Assembly: GCA_020205615.1 (NCBI GenBank)
Contig: CM035151.1
Location: 48,853,836 to 48,917,835, forward strand
Source: Panax quinquefolius
Lineage: Eukaryota > Streptophyta > Magnoliopsida > Apiales > Araliaceae
DNA: 64,000 nt
Direction: 5' to 3'
Shown here piece by piece: positions 22,837-34,089 of this stretch. A program made the position numbers and the translations under genes. Position 1 is the first letter of the stretch, and each line of letters starts with the position of its first letter. The notes under the pieces were generated by a model. The model saw only the letters and a list, made by a program, of their open reading frames with translations. It searched no databases and was not told where the DNA came from.

Positions 22837-23255
22837 ATAAATAAAAAAAAAATTTCATTCTTAACTTTAACTTTTTATCATTTAACTATTCAGACCAAAT
22901 TATATGCACCCAAATCCATGATCTTTAGATTCAATCAGAAGATATATATCATCGAGTCTTAGAATCATGCGGCCAAACTGATATGCGAAATCGTAGGTGA
23001 GCCTTTTTCTTGTAGTGTATATGCTCACTTATGCATCGCATATCCATGATCGCATTCGATCAGCGATATATATCTCTTGCACTACCATTTGTACACCTTA
23101 TATATTGCAGAAAAAAAACAAAAATTAAAATACAATACAATCTAGATAAGTATGTATAATCCATGTCTTCTTTCACCACTACAAAAATCTATTATTCATC
23201 AAATAAAATAAAAATAAATAAAATGGGAAAAAAAGGAAAAAGAAGAATCATTTCC
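22837..23255. other. Intergenic AT-rich region downstream of the DUF4228 gene
   Basis: This is the 3' side of the minus-strand gene. No repeat family recognised. I see no clear AATAAA on the minus strand close to the stop codon, which is common for plant genes with loose poly(A) signals. Confidence 0.5.
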
Positions 23256-23885
23256 TTATATGTGTTCATGGTCTTTCTGTTTCCATTCCAACCCCATAAA
23301 TCTCCCTGGTGAAAACCTACTCGTCTTATATTCCGAAATTGTATCCAGCTTAGGCGACCATACTTGATCTTTAGACCCTACCAGCATAACATAATGCTTC
23401 TTCAACTCAGGCGTACTACAAAGAAAATTAGGGAAACTATTATTATTACATGACACTTCATCCTCTTCACCTGTTGTCATTAGCTTGATCATAAACTCCG
23501 GCGATACCTTGATCAAAACCCTTCCATTAGACCCCTTTATGTATTGAAACGGAGTTTCCTTGAAATTAACAGCGGTCCGCTTTGTGCTAGACACTAAGGC
23601 AGCTAAAGAAGAGGCCGAAATCACGTTGCACGCGAAGCAATTAATGGGGAGAACAAAGTAGGTTTGACCGGTGAGAAGCTCGTCGTCGATGGATAAGGCT
23701 GGGACTCGTTGACCGATGAAGAATGAGTCTTCATGGCAAACCATACGGTCCGGGAACGTGAACATGATTTCTCCGGCTATCCGGGGTTTTCCTGTGAGAA
23801 TCTTTGTAGTTCCCTCCCAGAAAATTAGCTTCACTGATGAACTTGAATTTTGTTGACAGCAAATTAGAACCATTGCGTTTCCCAT
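23256..23885 (-). CDS. DUF4228 (PADRE) domain protein
   Basis: A 209-codon open frame with no stops or shifts, unlike everything around it. It starts MGNAMVLICCQQ; an MGN start followed by a Cys-rich stretch is usual in this plant family and gives an N-terminal glycine that could be myristoylated. Family features: VKLIFWEG near residues 18-25, AGEIMFTFPDRMVCH (37-51), SFFIGQRVPALSIDDELL (54-71), GQTYFVLPI (73-81), the C-terminal half with FQYIKG, VLIKVSPEFMIKL and a conserved end SRFSPGRFMGLEW. The family is single-exon or nearly so and is linked to stress and pathogen responses; its biochemical role is not established. TATA box and leader lie to the right. It is the only convincing host gene in the window. 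Confidence 0.9.
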   Translation of the reverse strand: MGNAMVLICCQQNSSSSVKLIFWEGTTKILTGKPRIAGEIMFTFPDRMVCHEDSFFIGQRVPALSIDDELLTGQTYFVLPINCFACNVISASSLAALVSSTKRTAVNFKETPFQYIKGSNGRVLIKVSPEFMIKLMTTGEEDEVSCNNNSFPNFLCSTPELKKHYVMLVGSKDQVWSPKLDTISEYKTSRFSPGRFMGLEWKQKDHEHI

Positions 23886-23961
23886 CCGAGATAAAGGAAG
23901 GGGGAGTAGTTGGGTTGATTAAGTGATAAAACAATATGTATACCGGTCAGTTAGTATTCAA

Positions 23962-23984
23962 GAAGCAGAAGCAGAAGCAGAAGT
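23962..23984 (-). repeat. GCAGAA hexanucleotide repeat in the gene's leader
   Basis: Nearly four copies of AGAAGC, 77-99 bases upstream of the DUF4228 start codon, i.e. CTTCTG repeats on the mRNA strand. Plant 5' UTRs often carry such pyrimidine-rich tracts. Confidence 0.7.
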
Positions 23985-24196
23985 AATTGAACCAAAATAC
24001 TCAATTTACAAATAATCTCACGAATGCAGTTTCAACAATGATCCCACGTAAATTGTTACAACCAGTTTGCATACCAACTCAAGAATTCCACGCTAGGTAC
24101 ACCTAAATTATTGATGAAAATTTAGAAATACTAGAGAATATGACGTGAGAGAGAAAAATTAGTAGTTTCAAATGGGAGACCAGGAGAGGGGGTTTA

Positions 24197-24204
24197 TTAT
24201 ATAA
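24197..24204 (-). promoter_or_regulatory. TATA box of the DUF4228 gene
   Basis: Minus strand TATATAAT, 312 bases upstream of the start codon, giving a leader of about 280 nt if transcription starts about 30 bases downstream. No in-frame start precedes the annotated one. Confidence 0.5.
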
Positions 24205-24593
24205 AGGGAAGGAAGGATTGACTTTGGAAAGTCTTAAATTGTTTCCTTTTAGGTTGAGAGGCCGGTGGTCAGATATGCCGGCTTTGAACATCTCTAAATA
24301 CCTATGTATAATTATGTGGTGGTTTTATGGCAATCACATGATCAAAAGTCGCTCTAAAACTAAAAGTTTCATGGCCCAGGTTGACTATATATATACATAC
24401 TCCCTGTAATTATTATTATAAAAATTAAATTACCACTTGTGGACTTTAAAATATTAAAATACATAAAAATAAATAAAATTAACATTGGTGAAGTTGATTC
24501 AACTTAATTCAGAGATGAAAAAGCTAGCAAAAGGGGCCACTTTTTTAAAGTAATTTGTACTTTGAGTGAATTATGTTTTCGTGTACCCTTCCT

Positions 24594-24608
24594 CCCTCCC
24601 TCCCTCCC
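24594..24608 (-). promoter_or_regulatory. G-quadruplex motif upstream of the DUF4228 gene
   Basis: Minus strand GGGAGGGAGGGAGGG: four G3 runs with single-base loops, the strongest form of the G4 consensus. It lies about 710 bases upstream of the start codon on the gene's coding strand. Confidence 0.6.
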
Positions 24609-24934
24609 AACCAAATAAGGAAGGGATCAAATACTATAATATGTACAATTTTTTTCGGATAGTGAGATAAAGTATTGTTGATTGTGTACATACCTAATTT
24701 GGGGGTAACATGAAAAAATTTGTATTTTATGTAGTTATTTTTCTCATTATTTATTATTTTCACGGTGCTAGAAATTGTTAAAATTAACCTCCCTCCATTC
24801 CCATTTGAGAAATTACTAACTTTAAAAATTACTTGATTATGTAGCAATACCACTTTAATAGTTATGGTGACAATGGAATTATGATGGTAACATTGAATAC
24901 ATTATGTTGTCTTATACAATTATCAAAAGAAATG

Positions 24935-25259
24935 CACTACTAGAAAAATAAAAATACGTGACAGAACCTTGTGACAGTTTTTAAAAACAATCATAAAACA
25001 TAGTAATTTATGATGGACTTTTTAAGCAATCAAAAAATAATAGTATATATGATGGCTCTTAGTGATGACTAATCTTGCCATCAATGTATTATAATTGTGA
25101 TGGTCATGTCAATCACATCAATTTTTTCACGTAAAAATAAATTTTCTTTTTGTGACGCACTAAGTCATCACTTATAGAGATACCATTTTCGTGATTACAT
25201 TTAAGCTATCACTATATATTTTAAAGTAAGAAATAATCAAAAGAATATTTTATGACGAC
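24935..25259 (+). mobile_element. CACTA-like element, left part
   Basis: Begins CACTACTAGAAAAATA, the terminal motif of plant CACTA (En/Spm) elements, and continues with subterminal blocks such as ATGATGGCTCTTAGTGATGA. A closely similar block, in the same orientation, is at 33915-33940 in the right part. No transposase sequence seen, so non-autonomous. Split by Chr-4. Confidence 0.5.
25255..25259 (+). repeat. Chr-4 target-site duplication, left
   Basis: ACGAC before the 5' LTR; identical ACGAC at 33800-33804 after the 3' LTR. Confidence 0.9.
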
Positions 25260-28055
25260 TGTAAGACCCCAACTTTTTATAAATAAAGATTTAATTTATC
25301 TATTTATTATTTTGAAATAGTAAGGGGTTGATTTGATTAATGTGGTTAGTTATGGGTAAAATGCACAAATATTTTAAATAAGCAAGTGGTTATAAAATAT
25401 TCATTGTTGTCGGAGAATATTCGTTTGGTCGTGGAATATTCTTCTACTTGAGGAATATTCGTATTTACACGCCAAGCAAATTTCAGTGTGGCCCCCATAA
25501 CGAAAATCGATTGGATGAAGAAAACGACAAGTATGAGTTTTTATAAATAACTACAGAAGTAGTTATTCTGCAAGTAATTAATCTTTGTTGGAATACTTCT
25601 ATGGTTAAAATACAATAATGCGCGATCGTCAGCATTAATGATAGCACACCAGATTGCACAATATATTTGAATTATTGATTCTTACGTAAGAAGGCACTAC
25701 TCAATAATTGTTACGAAGAATTATCGCTCAATATTTTATTTTATTGATTCAATAATTGCTACGTTGAAATTTTATATTATTATTGTTTTAATAATTGTCA
25801 CTACACAATATTTCCCATTATCATATCAATGATTCATATTATTTTAATAATATTACTAGATAACATTATTGGCAATGTCTAGAAAGTTTTGTTTAAGGAG
25901 AGGTTTGGTCACCTAATTGCACGTCAGTAAAGAGAAATTCTTATTGGAAAGCCCCCTCTTTTCCTGGGAACGGCCTGGTTGTCATTATTGTGATTCTGTA
26001 ATATTATTTGTGAATAATTAATTATTGATTTATATGATAAGAAAAATATTTATTTATGTGGATATAAATGGAGGAATTTTTAGAAAAGTGACAATTGTTG
26101 AAAATTGATATTTTATCTTTTCTAATAAAATAATTTATTATATTATATTATAATAATATAATAATAGTGATATTTTTACAATGAATGTGTGATATATGAG
26201 TAAATGAGGAGGAAGAGTATTTTTGTTACTAAAAATATTTAAAACATGTTAAAAATCTTTGTGGGCCCGTTTCTTGACTGAAATTTGATTATAGCCTGTA
26301 AAATCACCCGTTTGTGGATTTCGGTCAATTTCTGTTTGAAATTTGGAAAAACTTAAACTTACAAAGTTGTAGAGAATGAAATTTCCTATGGAAAAGAAAT
26401 AAGGTTCAAATTTTTCTGACAAAAGGGCTATTTATTATGAATTATTGAAGCTCTGAAGTTTCGAAATAATTGATTTTTGGAAGTTTTAATTATTTTTAAT
26501 ATGAAAAACGGTTTTAAATTTTGTGGGCATCATTAACATGTGCTAGGGGCTGAATTCAGTTGGCAAAGGTGTGCGTAGGAATTTGGATAATAAATATTAT
26601 TAAATTATTAAATTTTCTGCTTTGGTGTTCTAAGTAATTTCCTATAAATAGGGTGCTTAGGTTAGAATTGAAAATCACACCAGAAACTAAAGTTTTCTCT
26701 CTCTTTCTCTCTCTATATTATCGAAATATTCTTGTTAGTATTTTGATACTTTGAGTGTTGCTATACTGCAAGTTCCTTCAAAGACTATATCCAAAGATTC
26801 CAAATCAAGTACTTGCTTTTCGAGGTAAGGTATGTTATTTTCTTCGTAAATGATATTATTTCTTCAATATCATTATGCTGAAATATTGGTCTGAATTTTT
26901 TTATCTAATTTGGAACTTTTCATGTCGGGGTTACTATTCATGAGTTACTATTCACGAGTTACTATTCATGAATTACTATTCACGAGTTACTATTCACGAG
27001 TACTATTCACGAAGCATGATGATTTTCTTGTAAAATTTCTATCTTTTGGTGTCGGAGTTACTATTCACGTATACAACACTATTCCCGTATACGGCACTAT
27101 TCACGAATACGACACTATTCACAAAAAAATTAAATTTTCTTTTCTGTGCCCAAGATTGTCTGTTATGATTCCTATCTTTGATTAGATCTATGTTTTGGTC
27201 TTCATTCTTGAATTTTACTCCACTATGATTATCTATGAGATATTTTTGGACATGGATAAATCGAAATACGAATCCTTAATATTTGTTATTTTATTTCACT
27301 GGATTCGTTTCCTTTAAAATATTTTTCATCATCCTCACCCTAAATGATGATATTATCAATATCTTTGGCACAGAGTGTAAAGATGAATGATTTTCTGATT
27401 AATATCTTTGGCCCGTAGCGGAAAGATGAACAGGTGTTGTGATGAACATGACCAACTGATGAATATCTTTGGCCTGTAGCGCAAAGATGACTATTTGATT
27501 CAAGATGTATATTGATTGATGTTACAGGGATAAAATATCGATGATGGACTTTTAAATTCATAGATGATAGTAGATTTCATTCTCTACTTAACTCTTCTAA
27601 TGAATTGTTATTTCCGCTGCAGTTGTTGATCTAAAACTTGTTGTCTATTGTATTTTATCAGATTTTTCCCTGTTGAAGACTAAGGATAATTTGTTGTACA
27701 TTATCTTAGTCATAATATTCTTTACTGGACTAGTTGAGCTCACCCTTTTCCTTTTTGTTCCATTTTTCTTCTCAGGAGACGAGAATATAGCGGGAACTAG
27801 TCGAGGTGTGGAGTAATGGTTCAAGACAGTTGTTTTAGTAGTCCTCACTATTTTGTAAAATAGTGTATCAATAATTGTAATGAGGACTTATTTGAGTGTG
27901 AATATTATCTAGAAGACAATATTTGTATTTAAACTCACAGTTTATGTGTTGTCGTATTTTGCACGACAATTGTATTAATGAAGTTGTAGTTGTTTCTGTA
28001 CCATGTATTTGGCGACTCAGAATGGGTGATGTATACCTATTTTGGGGGCATCACA
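25260..28055 (+). repeat. Chr-4 5' LTR (2.80 kb)
   Basis: TGTAAGACCCCAAC to TTTGGGGGCATCACA. TATA box at 26643-26651, ACTATTCACGAGTT repeats at 26926-27016 plus a TACGACACTATTCAC variant at 27060-27120, and three GGCC(T/C)GTAG(T/C)GCAAAGATGA modules at 27360-27490. Differs from Chr-1/3/5 LTRs over the first kilobase, so it belongs to a second subfamily. Confidence 0.9.
26643..26651 (+). promoter_or_regulatory. TATA box of Chr-4 5' LTR
   Basis: TATAAATAG, followed within 70 bases by a CT-rich tract (TTCTCTCTCTTTC). The 3' LTR copy is at 32414-32422. Confidence 0.55.
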
Positions 28056-28372
28056 GCTTGTATCGAGCTTAGGGATATGGTCTCCAAGCGAGATCAAGGA
28101 ATAGAACTAGAGGGGAGAGACGAAAAATCCTTCACTAGTGTGTCCTACCTAAGCTTATTTGTTATTTAATTGGTCAATTCGATAATATAGGGTTAATATG
28201 TGGCATGTCAATTAACCATTGTTTTGTGACAATAAAATGGCATCCAAGATGATGTTGAGATAAGCAATGGAGCACATGAGACCGCTGGGTCACCACCGAT
28301 CAATACCTGTGATAAGGAAGGCAATAACCCTCCCATAAACAATAACACCGACCAAAATGATTTAATGATGGT
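28056..28372 (+). other. Chr-4 primer-binding site and damaged gag leader
   Basis: 28056-28073 (CTTGTATCGAGCTTAGGG) aligns with the Chr-3 PBS region TTGGTATCAAAGCTTAGGG and is therefore a mutated tRNA-Met-type site. 28230-28370 aligns with the N-terminal coding part of Chr-3 gag but carries stops, so the original gag start is lost. Confidence 0.65.
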
Positions 28373-29212
28373 ATGTTTAGGAACTTTCTAGAATTCATGC
28401 AAAACCAAACGAGAGAGACTACTATTCAAAATGCAGGTGGAAACACTAGCAACTTACGGATGGTCACCGCTAAGCAGTTCAAGGAGTTAGGACCATCGAA
28501 GTTTTTGGAAAAGCCAGAACCACTTACGGCAGAGACATGGATAAAGCAGATCACAAAAATATTTGATGTCTTGGGATGCTCTGAGGAGCAAAAGGTTCTT
28601 TTCACCACCTTCATGTTGCGAGGAGAGGCAGATTATTGGTGGGAATCCGTAAAGTGTACTCAGCCTTCCGCACTGAAGATGTCTTGGGAGAAGTTCCAAG
28701 AATTGTTCAACGATAAGTACTTTCCCGAAAGTATTCGTCACATGAAGGAGGTAGAGTTCATCAAGCTGGAGCAAAACAATATGAACGTGTCGCAGTACGA
28801 AGCTAAGTTTGCCGAGTTGTCCCGATTTGCATCCCATTTGGTTGATAATGAGGACAGAATGACGCGAATGTTTCTACGAGATTTGAAACCCAAAATATGT
28901 CAATACCTTATTTCTCACAAACTTTGTTTATATTCAGATGTTGTGAATAGGGCTCAATTATTGGAGCGCGATAATGAATCGGCTCAACTAAAGAATCATA
29001 CCAACAACTCGATGATAATCGTACCGGTGGAAACGGTCATCGGAACAATGATAACCATCGTGGAGGAAATTATCATGCCAGAAATGGTAACCACTTCGGT
29101 GGTAATCATGGCCAAGATAATAGGAAAGGTGAGTCAAGTGGAAATTTCAAAAAGAGAAGATTCAACAATGACGGAAGACGCGTCGACACCAACACCAAAG
29201 AACGAATTTTAG
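28373..29212 (+). pseudogene. Chr-4 gag (capsid-like domain)
   Basis: 279-codon open frame. It begins in a conserved segment (MFRNFLEFMQNQ) rather than at the ancestral start. Residues about 45-180 form the retrotransposon gag domain: PEPLTAETWIKQITKIFDVL, KVLFTTFMLRGEADYWWESV, MSWEKFQELFNDKYFPESIR, MKEVEFIKLEQ, VSQYEAKFAELSRFA. After about residue 205 the frame slips: the alternative frame encodes an Asn/Gly/Arg-rich basic tail (GGNYHARNGNHFGGNHG) as expected for gag, so a single-base indel lies near 29010. Best preserved gypsy coding region in the window. Confidence 0.8.
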
Positions 29213-29640
29213 GGAGGAGAAAGACCGCCGCTTAGATGCTACAGATGCGAGAGAGAGGGACACATAAGTCCAAACTGCTCACAACCTTCCAAGGTATGTT
29301 ATAATTGTGGAAAAAGAAGGTCATATCATTCGAGATTGTCCGGTGGCGAAACCCGATCCAATGGGATGGTAACTCAAAAAGGTCGTCCCGAAAAAGTCAA
29401 AGTCAATGGTTCCTGGAAGAGCGTTTGGTGTGACTGGTCAGAATACGAGGAACCCGAACGAAGTTAGCACAGGTTAGTTAATTATAAATTCTTACGAAGT
29501 TTATACCTTATTAGATACCGGTTCTACCCATTCATTTCTCTCTCCTGCTTATACTCAACGTTTAAACTTGACTCCAGAGAAAATTAGACTTTGACTTATC
29601 TGTTGAAACTCCGTTAGGAGAAACTTTTGTTACATCCACT
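29213..29640 (+). pseudogene. Chr-4 zinc knuckles and protease remnant
   Basis: [14 protein letters not shown] at about 29240 is an intact CX2CX4HX4C nucleic-acid-binding knuckle. A second one follows (CYNCGK...GHIIRDC) but is broken by an extra base. The protease active site YTLLDTGSTHSFLSPAYTQR is at 29500-29560, with canonical DTG. A stop follows near 29600. Confidence 0.75.
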
Positions 29641-30560
29641 ATTTATAAATCTTGTTTGATCCAAGTTGGCACCATCACATTACCTGTTGACCTTATTTCT
29701 TTAAAGATACTTGTTTTTGATGTGATTTTAGGGATTGATTGATTAACTACTCATCATGCCAAAATTGATTGCTTTCGTAAGGTTGTTAGTTTTCATATTC
29801 CTAAGCAACCTGTTATTCGAATTCAAGCAACCAAACCATTGAAGTCAAACACTTTTATATCAAGCCATAAAGTCATTCGTTTATTGAAAAACGGATGTTA
29901 AGTTTTCTTAGCCCATGTTATGGACTTGAACAAAAATACGTCAGATTTGAATGATATTTCTATTGTTAGTAAATTTCCTGATGTATTTCCTGAAGAATTT
30001 CTTGGCTTACTCCCAAAGTGTGATATTGAATTTTGTATCGACTTTGAAACCGGTACAAAACCAATTTCTAAAATCTCATATCGAATGGCTCCTATTGAAC
30101 TTCAGGAGTTAAAAATTCAACTATAGAATTTGGTACCCGAGCCTCTATCTGGTGACTTCCATTTTGGAATGCACCGAAGCTAGACTCTCCATAGGGGACG
30201 CCATATTTGTGTGGTAGTAAACTGATAGGTACCATTGTGACGTGCTATCCAAGATTGGGATATGAGTCATAGTTGAGAGAAACCTAAGTCAGTAATCGAA
30301 ATACGTAGCTTTTTAGGCTTAGTTGGTTATTATCGGAGATTCGTGGAAAGATTCTCTCGAATCGCTACTCTATTAACTCAGATGACTCGTAGAAATACAA
30401 AATTCGAATGGAGCAAGGAATGTGGGAAGAGCTTCGAAGAACTCAAGAGGAGACTCATTTTGGCGCCTGTTCTGACCATACCATCCTGGAAAAAAAAAAC
30501 GAACGTGGTAGCTGACGTGTTGAGTAGAAAATCGTATGTGGTTACGAGTGCGATGTTTTA
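29641..30560 (+). pseudogene. Chr-4 reverse transcriptase / RNase H remnants
   Basis: RT entry region at 29940-30126 (FPDVFPEEFLGLLPK, IEFCIDFETGTKPISK, YRMAPIELQELK) ends at a stop. The catalytic core with (F/Y)xDD is absent. At 30300-30480 the connection region resumes (LVGYYRRFVERFSRIATLLT, KFEWSKECGKSFEELKRRL, APVLTIPS) and is joined directly to NVVADVLSRKSYVVTS, so RNase H is deleted. 29641-29900 aligns with the PR-RT linker in broken frame. Confidence 0.75.
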
Positions 30561-31031
30561 AACAAAAAGACCCATTTCGTATGACTTATAAATGATAGAA
30601 ATAGAGTTAAAGACTCTATGGATCACGTGTTGATATATGAGTAAAATCGACTTTAATCGATAAAGTTAAAACCGCTAAAGCTACACATCGGAACTGATGA
30701 ATATGAAGAAGGAGGTGCAAAAAGTTGTTATTCCAAAAGCGAGAATCGGCGATGTGAGGAAAGCTCAAACCTTCGATTTATTAGTCCATTTGAAATTCTC
30801 GATCGAATAGGAACTGGGGCCTATAGACTCGTTTTACCGCCAAGTATGTCGCGTGTTCATAACGTTTTTCATGTATCGAAGTTACGAAATTATGTGGACG
30901 ACCCGAACCACGTTATTGAGTTAGAACCAGAAGAAATAGCCGAAGATTTAACGTACGAGGATGTACCTATCAAGATCTTGGATAGGAAGGAGCATGTCCT
31001 ACGCATGTCAATTTCGAGGACGAAATTTCAT
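30561..31031 (+). pseudogene. Chr-4 integrase remnant
   Basis: A stretch resembling the integrase N-terminal end (30640-30750) is followed directly by the C-terminal part: FISPFEILDRIGTGAYRLVL, PPSMSRVHNVFHVSKLRNYV, VIELEPEEIAEDLTYEDVPI, ILDRKEHVLRM. The zinc-binding HHCC and catalytic core are missing at almost the same breakpoints as in Chr-1. The chromodomain-like tail is also deleted. Confidence 0.8.
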
Positions 31032-31044
31032 AAGGAGGGGAGGT
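31032..31044 (+). other. Chr-4 polypurine tract
   Basis: AAGGAGGGGAGGT adjoining the 3' LTR start TGTAAGACCCC. Confidence 0.75.
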
Positions 31045-33799
31045 TGTAAGACCCCAACTTTTTATAAATAAAGATTTAATTTCTCTAATTATTATTTTGA
31101 AATAGTAAGGGGTTGATTTGATTAATGTGGTTAGTTATGGGTAAAATGCGCAAATATTTTAAATAAGCAAGTGGTTATAAAATATTCATTGTTGTCGAAA
31201 AATATTTGTTTGGTCGTGGAATATTCTTGCTTTCGGGAATATTCGTATTTACTGACGACAAATTTATGGGCCCCATAAACTAAAAGCGATTGATGAAGAA
31301 AAAATGATAAGTATGAGTTTTTATAAATAACTGGCAGTAGTTATTACTGCTAACAATCGTTGGAATACCCGGTGGTTAAAATACAATAATACGCTGTCGT
31401 CAGACAAGAAGACACAGACGTTCTATTTACACAATTATATTTGAATTATTGATTCTTACGTAAGAAGACACTACTCAATAATTGTTACAATAATTATTGC
31501 TCAATATTTTATTTTATTGATTCAATAATAGCTACGTTGAAATTTTATTTTATTATTGTTTTAATAATTGTCACTACACAAAGATTTCCCATTATCGGAT
31601 CGAATAATTCATATTATTTTAATAATATTACTAGATAACATTATTGGCAATGTCTAGAAAGTTCTGCTCTAAGGAGAAGTTTGGTCACCTAATCAAGGCG
31701 CCAAGAAGAGAAATTCTTATTGAAAGCCCCTCTTTCCTAGAAACTACCTGGTTGTCATTATTGTGATTCTGTAATATTATTTGTGAATAATTAATTATTA
31801 ATTTATATGATAAGAAAAATATTTATTTATGTGGATATAAATGGAGGAATTTTTAGAAAAGTGACAATTGTTGAAAATTGATATTTTATCTTTTCTAATA
31901 AAATAATTTATTATTATATTATAATAATATAATAATGGTGATATTTTTACAATGAATGTGTGATATATGAGTAAATGAGGAGGAAGAGTATTTTTGTTAC
32001 TAAAAATATTTAAAACATGTTAAACATGTTTGGGGCACGCTCTTGATCGAAATTTGATTATACCGTAAAATCGCCTGCTTTGTGGATTTCGGTCAATTTC
32101 TATTTGGAATTTGGAAAAACTTAAACTTACAAATTTGTAGAGAACGAAATTTCCTATGGAAAAGACATAAGGTTCGAATTTTTCTGACAAAATGGCTATT
32201 TATTATGAATTATTGAAGCTCCGAAGTTCTGAAATAATTAATTTTTGGAAGTTTTATTTATTTTTAATATGAAAAACGTTTTTTACATTTTGTGGGCATC
32301 ATTAACATGTGCTGAAATTTGAATTCAGGTTGGCAAAGGTAAAAGCGAGGAATTTGATTAATAAATATTATTAATTTATTAAATTTTCTACTTTGGTGTT
32401 CTAAGTAATTTCCTATAAATAGGGTGCTTAGGTTAGAATTGAAAATCACACCAGAAACTAAAGTTTTCTCTCTTTCTCTCTATATTATCGAGCGTATTCT
32501 TGTGAGTATTTTGATACTTTGAGTGTTGCTATATATCTGCAAGTTCCTTTCAAAGACTATATCCAAAGATTCCAAATCGTAAGTACTTGCTCTTTTCGAG
32601 GTAAGGATGTTATTTTTCTTCAGAAAATGATATTATTTCTTCAATATCATTATCTTAAAATATTGGTCAGAATTTTTTATCAAATTTGGAACTTTTCATG
32701 TCAAGATTACTATTCATGAGTTACTATTCACGACTTACTATTCATGAGTTACTATTCATTAGTTACTATTCATGAGTTACTATTCACGAAGCATGATGAT
32801 TTTCTTGTGGAATTTCTATCTTTTGGTGTCAGAGTTACTATTCACGTATACGACACTATTCACAAAAAAATTAAATTTTCTTTTCTGTGTCCAAGATTGT
32901 CTGTTATGATTCCTATCTTTGATTGGATCTATGTTTTAGTCTTCATTCTTGAATTTTACTCCACTATGATTATTTATGAGGTATTTTTGGACATGGATAA
33001 ACCGAAATACGAATCCTTAATATTTGTTATTTTATTTCACTGGATTCGCTTCTTTTTAAATATATTTTTCATCATCCTCACCCTAAATGATGATATTACT
33101 GAATATCTTTGGCCTGTAGTACAAAGATGAATGATTTTCTGATGAATATCTTTGGCCCGTAGTGCAAAGATGAACAGGTGTTGAGATGAACATGACCAAC
33201 TAATGAATATCTTTGGCCTGTAGTGCAAAGATGACTATTTGATTCAAGATGTATATTGATTGATGTTACAGGGATAAAATATAGATGATGGACTTTTAAA
33301 TTCATAGATGATAGTAGATTTCATTCTCTACTTAACTCTTCTAATGAATTGTTGTTTCCGCTGCAGTTGTTGTTCTAAAACTTGTTGTCAATTGTATTCT
33401 ATCAGATTTTTCCCTGTTGAAGACTAAGGATAATTTGTTGTACATTATCTTAGTCATAATATTCTTTACTGGGCTAGTTAAGCTCACCCTTTTCCTATTT
33501 GTTCCATTTTTCTTCTCAGGAGACGATAATATAGCGGGAACTAGTCGGGGTGTGGAGTAATGGTTCAAGACAGTTGTTTTAGTAGTCCTCACTATTTTGT
33601 AAAATAGTGTATCAATAATTGTAATGAGGACTTATTTGAGTTTGAATATTGTCTAGAAGACAATATTTGTATTTAAACTCACAGTTTATGTGTTGTCGTA
33701 TTTTGCACGACAATTGTATTAATGAAGTTGTAGTTGTTTCTGTACCATGTATTTGGCGACTCAGAATGGGTGATGTATACCTATTTTGGGGGCATCACA
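31045..33799 (+). repeat. Chr-4 3' LTR (2.76 kb)
   Basis: Collinear with the 5' LTR over its whole length, with scattered substitutions and short indels. Fewer ACTATTCA units (32703-32790 and 32835-32870) than the partner. TATA box 32414-32422. Ends TTTGGGGGCATCACA. Confidence 0.9.
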
Positions 33800-34084
33800 A
33801 CGACCGTGACAATCATTAAAAAGATAGATTTTTGTGACGACTTTTATTTGCAATTACAAAAAGAAGGCATTTTATGATGGAATTTTCAAGTAATCACAAA
33901 ATAATAAAATATATGATGGCTCTCAGTGATGACTAATTTTATCATCATTATAGAGTATTTATGACTACCATTACAATCACCAAATCTTATGTGGAAGTAA
34001 TTTTGTTTAGTAAGTCAACTCACATATGTTTCCTTTTATATTTTGTTTTAAAATTAAAATCATGATTTGGGCTTTGGTGTAGTG
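33800..34084 (+). mobile_element. CACTA-like element, right part
   Basis: Starts with the ACGAC duplication of Chr-4, continues with subterminal blocks (ATGATGGCTCTCAGTGATGA), and ends TTTGGTGTAGTG, the complement of CACTACACCAAA. The flanking 3-bp words (ATG left, ATA right) do not match, so the pairing of the two ends is not proven. Confidence 0.45.
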
Positions 34085-34089
34085 ATAAT

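Larger units (their letters stand above)
25260..33799 (+). mobile_element. Chr-4, chromovirus-type gypsy element with deleted pol
   Basis: An 8.54-kb element with two LTRs (25260-28055 and 31045-33799), PBS, gag, protease start, fragments of RT and integrase, polypurine tract and a perfect 5-bp duplication (ACGAC). Internal region is only about 3.0 kb because large parts of RT, RNase H and integrase are gone. It inserted into the CACTA-like element. Gag is the best preserved part. It could only have moved with proteins from another copy. Confidence 0.9.
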
